From the NCBI GenBank assembly GCA_038868255.1, contig JAWCTJ010000013.1:1-21401 (forward strand): a DNA stretch of 21,401 nt, given 5' to 3'. The DNA is from DRVV01 sp038868255 (GTDB lineage: Archaea; Thermoproteota; Bathyarchaeia; Bathyarchaeales; Bathycorpusculaceae). Made by a program: the position numbers and the translations under genes. Below, one piece after another: positions 6,868 through 14,588 of the stretch. The notes under the pieces were generated by a model that was not told where the DNA came from, did no database searches, and saw nothing but the letters and a program-made list of their open reading frames with translations. Within the stretch, counting starts at the first letter, position 1; each line of letters starts with the position of its first letter.

Positions 6868-7490
6868 TGGTTCCGGCTTTGATAATGGCGGGAGGCAAGG
6901 GAAGCAGATTCAAGTTTAATGTTGAAAAACCATTAGCTCCTTTTCTAGGTAAGCCATTGATAGATTGGGTTATAGACGCTGTTAGATCATCAAGTAAAGT
7001 TTCAGATTTTTTTGTTGTAACCAGTCCAAACACGTTGGAAACAGAAAGAAGATGTCTTGAGAAAGGGGTAAAGCTCATTAGAACCGACGGGAAAGACTAT
7101 CATCATGATTTGAAACAAGCAATAGCTAAAAAAGGTTTTTACTGCCCAGTTCTGACAGTAGCGTCAGACCTACCAGCTTTGACTGGCAGCTTCATTGACA
7201 TGGTAATTTCTATTTATGAGAAATGTGGAAAACCTGCATTGACGGTGCTAGCTCCAATAGAGAAGCTTAGGGAAATAGGGCTAACCTCAGAGTCCATATA
7301 TGAGTATGGAGGTAATGTGTTCGCTGTTTCAGGAATTAACGTAATTGATGGGTCTAAGATATCTGAAGATGAGATGGAGCAAGAGGTGATAATAAGCGAC
7401 AAAATAGAAGCCATGTTAAATATAAACAGCTTAAATGACCTACTTGTCGGCGAGGAGTACATGAAAAGAAGAAAGGCTGGATCTCATTAG
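6864..7490 (+). CDS. cobY: CobY, GTP:adenosylcobinamide-phosphate guanylyltransferase
   Basis: 208 residues, close to the usual length of about 200. This archaeal, non-orthologous replacement for bacterial CobU activates adenosylcobinamide-phosphate with GTP, making the GDP derivative used by CobS. It has the nucleotidyltransferase signature LIMAGGKGSRF followed by EKPLAPFLGKPLIDWVI. Further CobY-like segments are TSPNTLETE, TDGKDYHHDL, VASDLPALTG and the C-terminal SGINVIDGSKI with NINSLNDL. The CobY C-terminus is more specific than the general MobA fold. ATG 6864 overlaps the CobS-paralogue stop by 4 bases; ATG 6867 and GTG 6858 are alternatives. The gene ends in a 4-base tail-to-tail overlap with cobD. 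Confidence 0.85.
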   Translation: MMVPALIMAGGKGSRFKFNVEKPLAPFLGKPLIDWVIDAVRSSSKVSDFFVVTSPNTLETERRCLEKGVKLIRTDGKDYHHDLKQAIAKKGFYCPVLTVASDLPALTGSFIDMVISIYEKCGKPALTVLAPIEKLREIGLTSESIYEYGGNVFAVSGINVIDGSKISEDEMEQEVIISDKIEAMLNINSLNDLLVGEEYMKRRKAGSH

Positions 7491-8590
7491 GTTTTATTCA
7501 TAATCTCCTTTAAAGCTTGCACTAGCATAATGTTTTCTTCAGCCTTCCGAATGGAAACCCGAAAGTAGCTATCACCAAGTCCGCGGAAGTCCTCGCAACT
7601 TCTTATCAAGATTCCTCTTTTCGCAAGCTTATCCTTTAATTCTCCCGCAGTTACTTCCTTATTCAGGATTTTAACTAACAGGAAATTCACTTCGGAAGGA
7701 AAAACCTTGAAAGGCCCGGCTTCGCTCAGCATTGTTTTGAGTCTTTCTCGTTCTCTTTTTATGTAAATTTTGGTTTCTTCGATGTAGGGCTTATCTTTTA
7801 AGGCTGCTTGTCCAGCAATAATTGATAAAACATTTACATTCCATGGAACCCTTAGATCCTCTAGAAGCTCAATAATTTCCTTGTTGGCTATTCCGTATCC
7901 AAGCCTTAAACCAGGCATACCGAAGAACTTGGAGAAGGATCTTAGAACGAAGAGGTTTAAGTATTTGTGTACCTGGTTTGTTACTGTGTAATCTTGGCTT
8001 GGACTTATGAAGTCCATATAGTTTTCGTCAACTATTACGTAAATGTTCTTGCCATTACAGAATTCGATAAGCTCAAGTATTGAATCTTGGCTGAATAGCC
8101 TTCCAGATGGACTATGAGGGTTGCAGATGATCAGCGCACGGATTTTATCAGAAATAGCATTTTTAATTTTATTGACATCTAATGAGAAATCTTCAGTCAT
8201 TTCCACAGTTAACGGTTTGGCATCAACCCTTAGAGCTGCCCTTTCATATTCGGTGAATGAAGGAACCGGAATTAGGACCTCATGACCGCGCGCAAAAACG
8301 TCTAGAAATAAGTAAATGAGTTCAGCTGAACCATTTCCAAGTATGATATTTTCAGGTGATATCCCCTTAATATACTCGGATATGGAGATCTTCAGCTCTA
8401 TGGGGTTCTGGTCTGAGTAAAATCTTACCAGCCGCGAATATCGCTCTACAGCCTTAACCGCCTCTGGTGATGGACCTAAAGGGTTTATCGGCGCACTAAA
8501 ATCCATTATATTGTCAATCGGAATACCATGCTTTCTTGAGAAACCCCAGACATCTCCGCCATGGGGCTTTCGCGCTACTCGCTTAATCAT
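7487..8590 (-). CDS. cobD: CobD-type L-threonine-O-3-phosphate decarboxylase (PLP enzyme)
   Basis: 367 residues, fold-type I aminotransferase family. It makes (R)-1-amino-2-propanol O-phosphate, the linker that CbiB attaches to the corrin ring. The N-terminal HGGDVWGFSRKHG followed by MDFSAPINPLGPSP separates CobD from ordinary histidinol-phosphate aminotransferases. PLP-site residues are visible: Asn157 (CNPHSPSG), Asp188 and Tyr191 (VDENYMDF), Lys221 (SFSKFFGMPG) and the following Arg. I choose ATG 8590 because AAGGAG lies 9 bases upstream; a TTG at 8611 gives only seven extra residues. The start overlaps the stop of the upstream membrane-protein gene by 8 bases. A HisC-type function cannot be fully excluded, but the neighbouring CobY and CobS argue for cobalamin. 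Confidence 0.84.
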   Translation of the reverse strand: MIKRVARKPHGGDVWGFSRKHGIPIDNIMDFSAPINPLGPSPEAVKAVERYSRLVRFYSDQNPIELKISISEYIKGISPENIILGNGSAELIYLFLDVFARGHEVLIPVPSFTEYERAALRVDAKPLTVEMTEDFSLDVNKIKNAISDKIRALIICNPHSPSGRLFSQDSILELIEFCNGKNIYVIVDENYMDFISPSQDYTVTNQVHKYLNLFVLRSFSKFFGMPGLRLGYGIANKEIIELLEDLRVPWNVNVLSIIAGQAALKDKPYIEETKIYIKRERERLKTMLSEAGPFKVFPSEVNFLLVKILNKEVTAGELKDKLAKRGILIRSCEDFRGLGDSYFRVSIRKAEENIMLVQALKEIMNKT

Positions 8591-9161
8591 TAAACTTTTC
8601 TCCTTTTTCAATCTGTTCTATCAGCGTATCCTCAATTATCCATTGCTCTTTAAAGTGGGAGTTATAGCTGTTAAAGATTTTGTAAATCCAGTAAATAATG
8701 CCTAATCCGAGTGTAAGTACGGTGATGAATAAGCATTTCTTTATATTTATGCTTGAGGGTTGCTCCATGCCTTTACGCAATTCCAGTTTTTGGAAAATTA
8801 GACACTGCCGCCTGTTATGCACAGCTATGTCCCTGGAAAGGAGATATGCTATTACAAATATTGGAAGCACAAAAACCACTGATAATGCCCATAAAAGAGA
8901 GTTTCTTTTAGCAGGAGCATCAACAACATCAAAAATATCATCCCCGAGCTTAAAGTGAGCGATTAGAAGCTTCTCTAGTTTTCTTTGCCGCAAGAAATGC
9001 TTGTTACGTCTTTCAACTAACAGGTAGAACATAGGGAAAAAGGCTAAACCGAAAGTGGCGACTGCAACGAGGAACCACATGGAGAACCACATAATTCTGT
9101 CTGTTTTTGTTCTTTCCGCAACGTTTCTTTTGATCTCGACTGTGATTGATTTACTATCCAT
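8583..9161 (-). CDS. Small membrane protein with three Y-x8-H-x3-Q modules
   Basis: 192 residues, not assigned to a named family with confidence; the third helix resembles DUF4234-like segments. Three hydrophobic helices each end in the same pattern: a Tyr, eight residues, a His, three residues and a Gln. From ATG 9161 these are Tyr46-His55-Gln59, Tyr106-His115-Gln119 and Tyr160-His169-Gln173. The gaps between modules hold charged, soluble segments. The arrangement looks like ancient internal triplication; the equally placed His and Gln could bind a ligand, metal or lipid head group (inference). ATG 9161 is preferred over ATG 9170 because it lies about 28 bases from the shared TATA box. The stop overlaps the cobD start, so a role beside the membrane-bound late cobalamin enzymes is possible. 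Confidence 0.65.
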   Translation of the reverse strand: MDSKSITVEIKRNVAERTKTDRIMWFSMWFLVAVATFGLAFFPMFYLLVERRNKHFLRQRKLEKLLIAHFKLGDDIFDVVDAPAKRNSLLWALSVVFVLPIFVIAYLLSRDIAVHNRRQCLIFQKLELRKGMEQPSSINIKKCLFITVLTLGLGIIYWIYKIFNSYNSHFKEQWIIEDTLIEQIEKGEKFND

Positions 9162-9184
9162 TTGGGACATGTAATGTCAACATC

Positions 9185-9194
9185 ATTTATAAAT
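9185..9194. promoter_or_regulatory. Palindromic TATA box shared by two divergent genes
   Basis: ATTTATAAAT is a perfect 10-base palindrome. Its centre (9189.5) is 27.5 bases from ATG 9217 on the plus strand and 28.5 bases from ATG 9161 on the minus strand. Both genes would have nearly leaderless transcripts from a single TATA element. Confidence 0.5.
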
Positions 9195-9216
9195 CCCTTC
9201 GTTACAAAGACATGTG

Positions 9217-9915
9217 ATGCCTACTCCTAAACCAGTAGTTTCGATAGTTATTCCCGTGTTTAATGAGGAGCACACGCTGGGAAAAGTGATACAAGGCGTT
9301 AAAGAAACTATGAAGTGCATGGGTTTATCGTTTGAGGTTTTGGTTGTAGATGACTGCTCTACGGATAATTCGCTGGGGATTTCCCTAAGAAGTAACGTGA
9401 GAGTTTTACAGATTATGGAGCATCGCGGTAAAGGTTACGCTCTGAGAGCGGGATTCAGAAAGGTTAGAGGCGAAATCATTGTCACAATAGATTCGGACGG
9501 CTCTCACAGTCCTGAGGAACTCCCTAAACTTGTTGAGCCGATTCTCAGCGGTGAGGCTGATTTTGTGATAGGCTCCAGGTTCCTGGATAAAAACAATATT
9601 TTCCAAAATAAATTTAACAAAGCCGGAGTTCAACTTCTAAACATTCTTGTAAAAGCGCTGACAGGAAAAGGAGTTTCAGATTCACAGTCAGGCTATCGTG
9701 CCTTCAAGTCAGTAATGTTAAAATTTGTAAATCTGAAGTCGAATGGATACGAGATAGAATCTGAAATGCTTGTTAAAGCATTTAGAATAGGGGTTAGGAC
9801 TAAGGAGGTTCCTATAAAATTCATTCAGAGAACTCATGGAAAATCAAAACTTGACCCCTTAAAGGACGGGGTTAAAATTTTTACCGCAACCTTGCTTTCA
9901 TGTATAGGAGTGTAA
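9217..9915 (+). CDS. Family 2 glycosyltransferase, polyprenyl-phosphate glycosyltransferase type
   Basis: 232 residues. GT-A motifs in order: VSIVIPVFNEEHTLG, VVDDCSTDNS, HRGKGYALRAG, TIDSDGSHSPEEL (metal-binding acidic cluster), GSRFLDKNN, SDSQSGYRAFKS, EIESEML and HGKSKLDPLKDG. This is the DPM1/AglJ-like group that charges a polyprenyl phosphate or extends lipid-linked glycans; the donor sugar is unknown. ATG 9217 is chosen over GTG 9214 because the TATA box predicts transcription starting there. It is the first gene of a three-gene operon and a paralogue of the 2366 gene. No membrane helix is seen. Confidence 0.87.
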   Translation: MPTPKPVVSIVIPVFNEEHTLGKVIQGVKETMKCMGLSFEVLVVDDCSTDNSLGISLRSNVRVLQIMEHRGKGYALRAGFRKVRGEIIVTIDSDGSHSPEELPKLVEPILSGEADFVIGSRFLDKNNIFQNKFNKAGVQLLNILVKALTGKGVSDSQSGYRAFKSVMLKFVNLKSNGYEIESEMLVKAFRIGVRTKEVPIKFIQRTHGKSKLDPLKDGVKIFTATLLSCIGV

Positions 9916-9917
9916 AT

Positions 9918-10913
9918 ATGAAGGAATATGACGATGAGGTATTCCCTAAGGTTTCCATAATAGTCGCTACACTTAATAATGAACGCACAATAGGGGAATG
10001 CCTCAAGTCGCTCTTTGAACAGGATTACCCTGCCGATAAGCTGGAAGTAATAATTATCGACGGAGGATCAGAAGATAGCACATTAGAGATTGCTAGAAAA
10101 TACCCTGCTAAAATAATAGTTAGGCCGTTTAATGTTCCCGAAGCATACAATTACGTCATAAAAAATCTAGATAGCAAGGTTATAGGCTTGGTGGATGCTG
10201 ATGCAAAGGTTGAAAAATTATGGCTAAGAAAGCTTTTACATTATCTGGAAAATCCGAAGGTTGCAGGAGCTAGTGGAACAATTGAGACTTGGAATAATGA
10301 AGCCATATTACCAAGGTGCATAGGATATGATTTGAAGTACCGATATAGCCGTATAAAGGGACATGCTAATCGAATAGCGACTATGAATCTGCTCCTCAAG
10401 AGAGAGGTTGTAGAGGAAATTAAGGGCTTTAATGAGAAACTTCCGACACAGTATGATACAGAGTTCGGCGTGCGCGTAACAAGCCGGGGGTACACATTTG
10501 TTCTTGACCCTGAAGCGAAATGTTATCACTTTAATAGACCTACATGGAAAGAATATTTTAAGCAACAATTACGCTATGGAGAGAACACGCTTAGACTTTA
10601 CATCAAACGTCCGGAACTTATTAGGGGTGACGCCATCACAGATTTCTGGATGAACGTGCAACCAGCGCTGATTCTGCTTGCAGTTTTATTTTCAGTTCTA
10701 GGTTTCATCTACAGTATAATGTGGTATCTTTCAGCATCAATTTTGCTGATTCTCATAATCGCTTATACGGTCACGGCAGCAAAGCTGGCACGGTTGTACA
10801 GGGACAAAAGTGCATTATTTCTGACCGCAGTGTATTTGGTTAGAGCAATAGCGTGGACTGCTGGGGCATCTATTGCTGTATTACGCGTGTTTAAGCCTCG
10901 AAGGAAAGGGTGA
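9918..10913 (+). CDS. Family 2 glycosyltransferase with C-terminal membrane helices
   Basis: 331 residues. The N-terminal GT-A domain shows VSIIVATLNNERTIGECL, IIDGGSEDST, GLVDADAKVEK (DxD-type motif), GASGTIETW, and YDTEFGVRVTSRGY in the acceptor region. The C-terminal third has two or three membrane helices (about residues 245-290 and 300-325) and ends with a basic tail. This layout resembles ExoA/succinoglycan-type transferases, so it probably elongates a lipid-linked glycan at the inner face of the membrane. The start is ATG 9918, preceded by GGAG at 9907-9910 that overlaps the end of the previous gene; an earlier ATG at 9900 would add six residues and overlap that gene by 16 bases. Confidence 0.85.
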   Translation: MKEYDDEVFPKVSIIVATLNNERTIGECLKSLFEQDYPADKLEVIIIDGGSEDSTLEIARKYPAKIIVRPFNVPEAYNYVIKNLDSKVIGLVDADAKVEKLWLRKLLHYLENPKVAGASGTIETWNNEAILPRCIGYDLKYRYSRIKGHANRIATMNLLLKREVVEEIKGFNEKLPTQYDTEFGVRVTSRGYTFVLDPEAKCYHFNRPTWKEYFKQQLRYGENTLRLYIKRPELIRGDAITDFWMNVQPALILLAVLFSVLGFIYSIMWYLSASILLILIIAYTVTAAKLARLYRDKSALFLTAVYLVRAIAWTAGASIAVLRVFKPRRKG

Positions 10914-10919
10914 ATTTTA

Positions 10920-12122
10920 ATGAATGTATGCTTCATAACTCCTGAGTATTACCCAATAAGCGGGGGAACGGGTTCTTATGTGTATTATCTCTCGAAGATG
11001 CTTGTCAAGCGGGATAATTCTGTCTTCATCGTGACAAAAGGTAATAAATACAAAAAAGAGCGTGTAAATACCAATCTTGGAATTATGCAGATTAAGGTTT
11101 CTGAAATTCCATTGATAGGTCCTCTTCTGTTTTTTAGAAGATCAGGTAAAAGTTTGAAGGAGCTTGGGATGGATTTTCAGGTGGATGTTGCCCATGCAAA
11201 TCTACCGCTGATTCCAAGTTTTGCAATTCCGAAGGGTTTTGGAAAGACGTTGATTTCGACGGTTCACTCGACATGGGAAGGCGAGGCTAAGGCTTTGGAA
11301 AAGGAGCCCTTTGGAAGGTTAAACCTTAATGAGAAGGTTGTTAGGTGTTTTAGAGATTTCTTGAAGTTTTTTGAGCATAGACTACTTAGGCGTTCGGATA
11401 TGATAATCGCTGTCAGCGAATTTACGAAGAAGGAGATATTGAAAAATTATGATGACGTGCCAAGCGGAAAAATTAGGGTTATCCATAATGGTGTCGATGT
11501 GGAGAGGTTCAGCCCGGCAAAGGACAAGAGCGCTTTTAAGAGGAAGTTCGGTTTTCGAAACGAAGATCTTTTAATTCTTTACGTTGGGCGTTTGTACAGT
11601 AGAAAAGGACTGCCCACGCTGATTGAAGCCATTCCGAAGGTAGCGGGGAAATTTAATGATGCTAAGTTTATTATTTCAGGTAAAGGTCTTAAGGATGAGG
11701 AGAATAAGCTAAGGTGTTATGCAAAAAAACTTGGTGTAGAGGAGAAGCTTATTTTTTTGGGATACTTCCCAGATGAGGCTCTTCCAGATTTGTACAGAGC
11801 AGCAGACATGTTCGTTTTTCCCTCGATTTATGAGAACTTACCATTTGCGATGCTTGAGGCGATGGCAAGCGGATTGCCTGTGATAACAACAACCGTCGGC
11901 GGTATTCCAGAGGTTATACAGGACGGAAAGAATGGTTTCATGATTGACCCATACAATTCTGTGGCTTTAGCTGAGAGAATTTTATACTTAATAGAGAACC
12001 CTAAAGTGGCTTATGAAATGGGATTTTCTGGAAGAGAAACCGTTGAAAGGAAATTCAGCTGGGAAGGAATAACTAGGCAGGTTCTTCAGGTTTATAGAGA
12101 GGCTATAGCTAAGCGGCAATAG
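10920..12122 (+). CDS. Family 4 glycosyltransferase (GT-B fold)
   Basis: 400 residues. The N-terminal acceptor domain begins CFITPEYYPISGGTGSYVYYLS; the C-terminal donor domain has ILYVGRLYSRKGLPTLIEA (Arg and Lys of the GT4 donor site) and the motif YENLPFAMLEAMASGLPVITT (E-x7-E), then GGIPEVIQDGKNGF. The gene follows the GT2 by 6 bases, with a GGGTGA-type site spanning the previous stop codon. It is the last gene of the operon and runs 14 bases into the opposing DUF362 gene. It resembles the 1166 gene in length and motif layout, so the two operons may serve parallel glycan pathways. The product is unknown. Confidence 0.88.
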   Translation: MNVCFITPEYYPISGGTGSYVYYLSKMLVKRDNSVFIVTKGNKYKKERVNTNLGIMQIKVSEIPLIGPLLFFRRSGKSLKELGMDFQVDVAHANLPLIPSFAIPKGFGKTLISTVHSTWEGEAKALEKEPFGRLNLNEKVVRCFRDFLKFFEHRLLRRSDMIIAVSEFTKKEILKNYDDVPSGKIRVIHNGVDVERFSPAKDKSAFKRKFGFRNEDLLILYVGRLYSRKGLPTLIEAIPKVAGKFNDAKFIISGKGLKDEENKLRCYAKKLGVEEKLIFLGYFPDEALPDLYRAADMFVFPSIYENLPFAMLEAMASGLPVITTTVGGIPEVIQDGKNGFMIDPYNSVALAERILYLIENPKVAYEMGFSGRETVERKFSWEGITRQVLQVYREAIAKRQ

Positions 12123-13107
12123 GTAATTTTCTATAGCAATTCAAAAGCTTCTGGCACAGTTTGATGAAACCGGTATTACAAAATAGAATTCTTGTTAAAA
12201 GTTCATGCTGGAATATTTTATGCTGCAATTTTGCGGGTAAGTCAGCTTTTGGAAGGGCAAAATTGCGTGCAAACTCCTCGATGGAGCATCCTAGGGTTTT
12301 TATGGTTTCTTCTTTGAATCCTGTTTTTTGAGCTATATAAGCCAAGTGTCTAACTTCCCGCCAGTTAAGCCGCATTATCTTGGTTGCGGTTATATCAAGG
12401 GCTAACGGTGAGTTGCTTGCCATTATCAAGTTAAGCTTTACGGGTGTGCCTCGGGTGGGACCACGTCCCTCCATCGCTGTTAGGGAATCCATTATTGTCG
12501 CGATTGACTTAGGAAGTGTGAGGAGGTGATAGAGGGTCTCATTTATGTAAGGGTGTAGGAAGATGCGTCTGTTATCTGGGATTAAACCAAACAGGTTCTT
12601 TATTGCGCCGCTGTAAAGCGTGAATTCATGGGTCTTCATAACGGGTACATTAACTAGCGCGTCTACCTCCAACAGCGTTTTAGGCAGCAGTAAATTTTTG
12701 ATCTGCGAGTTTTTCACATTAACACGAACAATCCTGTCTCTGGAGAGGTTTAGAATTCTACCTCCTGCGCTTTTAACGGCTGTTTCTATTCCAGTTTTTC
12801 TGAAAGCAACAGTGCATGAGTAGTTGTACCCATCTGACTCAGCCACTATAACGTCCTTAGCGGTTTTACACAGAAGCCCCACAAGTTCTCTTAATAGTTG
12901 TGGGCTTGTTACAGCTCCTGGAACATAATAGGGCATGCAAATGTTGGGTTTCACGAGAACCGTACCTTTGCTTCTGAATCCTAGAAATTCCAGGGTTTTT
13001 TTCAAGGTTTCAAGAATTTCTTTTTCATTGGTTTTCAGAAGTATTACTGGGGTTGTATTTTCCAAAATATTTATGCACTTCCTGAATAGTTCTTTGCGAT
13101 AACGCAT
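12109..13107 (-). CDS. DUF362-family protein
   Basis: 332 residues with the DUF362 core: VLVKPNICMPY, VIVAESDGYNYSC, ALVNVPVMKTHEFTLYSGAIKNLFGLIP, then IMDSLTAMEGRGPTRG and PLALDITATKIM. The family function is largely unsettled. Many members carry a ferredoxin domain, but this one has none; its C-terminal 70 residues contain only scattered cysteines. The ATG at 13107 overlaps the upstream radical SAM gene by 37 bases, unusually long; a TTG at 13065, just past that gene's stop, is an alternative with a looser ribosome-binding site. Tight linkage suggests that the two proteins work in one process (inference). Confidence 0.8.
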   Translation of the reverse strand: MRYRKELFRKCINILENTTPVILLKTNEKEILETLKKTLEFLGFRSKGTVLVKPNICMPYYVPGAVTSPQLLRELVGLLCKTAKDVIVAESDGYNYSCTVAFRKTGIETAVKSAGGRILNLSRDRIVRVNVKNSQIKNLLLPKTLLEVDALVNVPVMKTHEFTLYSGAIKNLFGLIPDNRRIFLHPYINETLYHLLTLPKSIATIMDSLTAMEGRGPTRGTPVKLNLIMASNSPLALDITATKIMRLNWREVRHLAYIAQKTGFKEETIKTLGCSIEEFARNFALPKADLPAKLQHKIFQHELLTRILFCNTGFIKLCQKLLNCYRKLPIAA

Positions 13108-14498
13108 CCCGGATCAGATGCTAGAATATCTCCATGATAGGCATATGCCCTTGCTCTGCAGCCTCCACATATATATCTAAAGGCGCAATTTCCACATGCA
13201 TCCTTCAGATTTTCGCGGTTCCGTAAAAGATTGAAAATCGGGGATTTTAACCATATATCCTCAAAACGCTCATTCCTCAAGTTTCCAACTTTTACTGGTA
13301 TGAATACGCATGGCTGGATGTCTCCTTCAGGGGATATGGAACAGTAAAGCCGTCCGGCTCCACATCCGCCTATAAAGTCCGCGAGGACTGATGCTCGACT
13401 ACTCACCTTTGTTGTTTGCATATGCGCCATCGGCATGTAAATTTCTCCGCCCTTTAGCCCTTGTTGTTGACTTACGGCTACTCTGGCCAGCTGTGGAGCA
13501 GTAGCCAGTATCGTTACTTTGGAGCCGCTGAGAAGCTTGCCTAATAGGAAAAATAGCAGTTCCTCTCTCTCATCAGGCGATAAATCCAGTGAAACCATTT
13601 CTGAACCGCGCCCTGTGGGCACAAAGTTGAATAAGGCGAACCTGTCCGCACCTATTTCCTCAGCCAGCTCAAGTATTTTGGGAATTTGTTTGAAGTTCAT
13701 TTTTGTCGCAGTTACGGCGATGGAAACACATAGTCCCTCTTCAACACAATGTCTGAGCCCCTGCATAGCCCTTTCAAAGGCTCCTCTTAACCCCCTGAAT
13801 TCATTGTGAGTTTCTGGGCTAACCCCGTCTATGCTTATTTCAACGTAATGCAGCCCGACTTGGCGTAGCCTCTTTGCAGTTTGCCTATCTATTAAGGTTC
13901 CATTTGTGGCGAGAGAAACGTATAATCCCGAGTTTACGGCGTGCTCTGCAACTTGAAAGAAATCGCCTCGGGCAAGAGGTTCGCCTCCTGAAAAAGCTAA
14001 GGCAACAACACCGAAGCCCGCGAGTTGATCTACAACGGATAGGGATTCCTTTGTGGTTAGCTCTTTTTCGGATTCAGTCCTTGCATTGGAGTAGCAGTGC
14101 TTGCAGTTTAGATTACATTTTCGGGTATAGTCCCAAACAACTAAGAAGGGTGAATAAACAGCCAAAGGTCTTTTTATTCCAAAGTAAACAAAGGTTTTAA
14201 CTAGGCTTTTTATGCCGCGGCGGGCATAGGGATCACCCAGTATTCTGCAAACCTTTCCTTTATCAACGGAGAGGCTTCTCCTCAAAAATTCAATCCAGAA
14301 CATTATTATCTTTGAGTTAATGCGGCATTTTCCGCATTCCTGCACCTTTAAGCCTGTATAGGCATCTAAGGCTGTATCCAGCACTTCTCTACCGCAAATG
14401 GCGCATTTGCTAAGCGATAGCGCTAGCATCCGCTTAACTGGCGTGGATGTTACAACGGCGTTCCAGAAATTACTATGCTGTATTGGGTTAAGTGCCAT
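13071..14498 (-). CDS. Radical SAM/SPASM protein with N-terminal zinc-ribbon-like domain
   Basis: 475 residues in three parts. Residues 1-115 include CAIC (32-35) and CGKC (55-58), a likely metal-binding ribbon. The radical SAM domain has CNLNCKHC (Cys128, Cys132, Cys135), SGGEPLARGD and SIDGVSPETHNEFRG. The SPASM region has GCGAGRLYC, GDIQPCVFIPVKVGN and CGNCAFRYICGGCRARAYAYHGD, binding auxiliary clusters. The GCRARAYA..GD...DP.C ending is shared with the AhbC/AhbD/NirJ haem branch, but the N-terminal domain and lone context do not fit those enzymes, so the substrate is open. ATG 14498 has GAGG 5 bases upstream. It overlaps the DUF362 gene downstream. Confidence 0.82.
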   Translation of the reverse strand: MALNPIQHSNFWNAVVTSTPVKRMLALSLSKCAICGREVLDTALDAYTGLKVQECGKCRINSKIIMFWIEFLRRSLSVDKGKVCRILGDPYARRGIKSLVKTFVYFGIKRPLAVYSPFLVVWDYTRKCNLNCKHCYSNARTESEKELTTKESLSVVDQLAGFGVVALAFSGGEPLARGDFFQVAEHAVNSGLYVSLATNGTLIDRQTAKRLRQVGLHYVEISIDGVSPETHNEFRGLRGAFERAMQGLRHCVEEGLCVSIAVTATKMNFKQIPKILELAEEIGADRFALFNFVPTGRGSEMVSLDLSPDEREELLFFLLGKLLSGSKVTILATAPQLARVAVSQQQGLKGGEIYMPMAHMQTTKVSSRASVLADFIGGCGAGRLYCSISPEGDIQPCVFIPVKVGNLRNERFEDIWLKSPIFNLLRNRENLKDACGNCAFRYICGGCRARAYAYHGDILASDPGCVIAKNYSGSA

Positions 14499-14588
14499 CC
14501 AAGCCTCGACATCCTGAACCTGTTAACTTTACGTTCTTAAGTAAGAATAATATCTCTTTTGCTTTACTATCCAGAGTGAGGATGCGTC

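Noticed and set aside
9166..9215. Direct repeat GACATGT at 9166-9172 and 9209-9215
   Set aside because: Seven bases, largely the self-complementary ACATGT around start codons; probably chance.
13519..14200. Open frames opposite the radical SAM/SPASM gene
   Set aside because: They are shadows of a gene with clear cluster-binding motifs and show no protein-like features.
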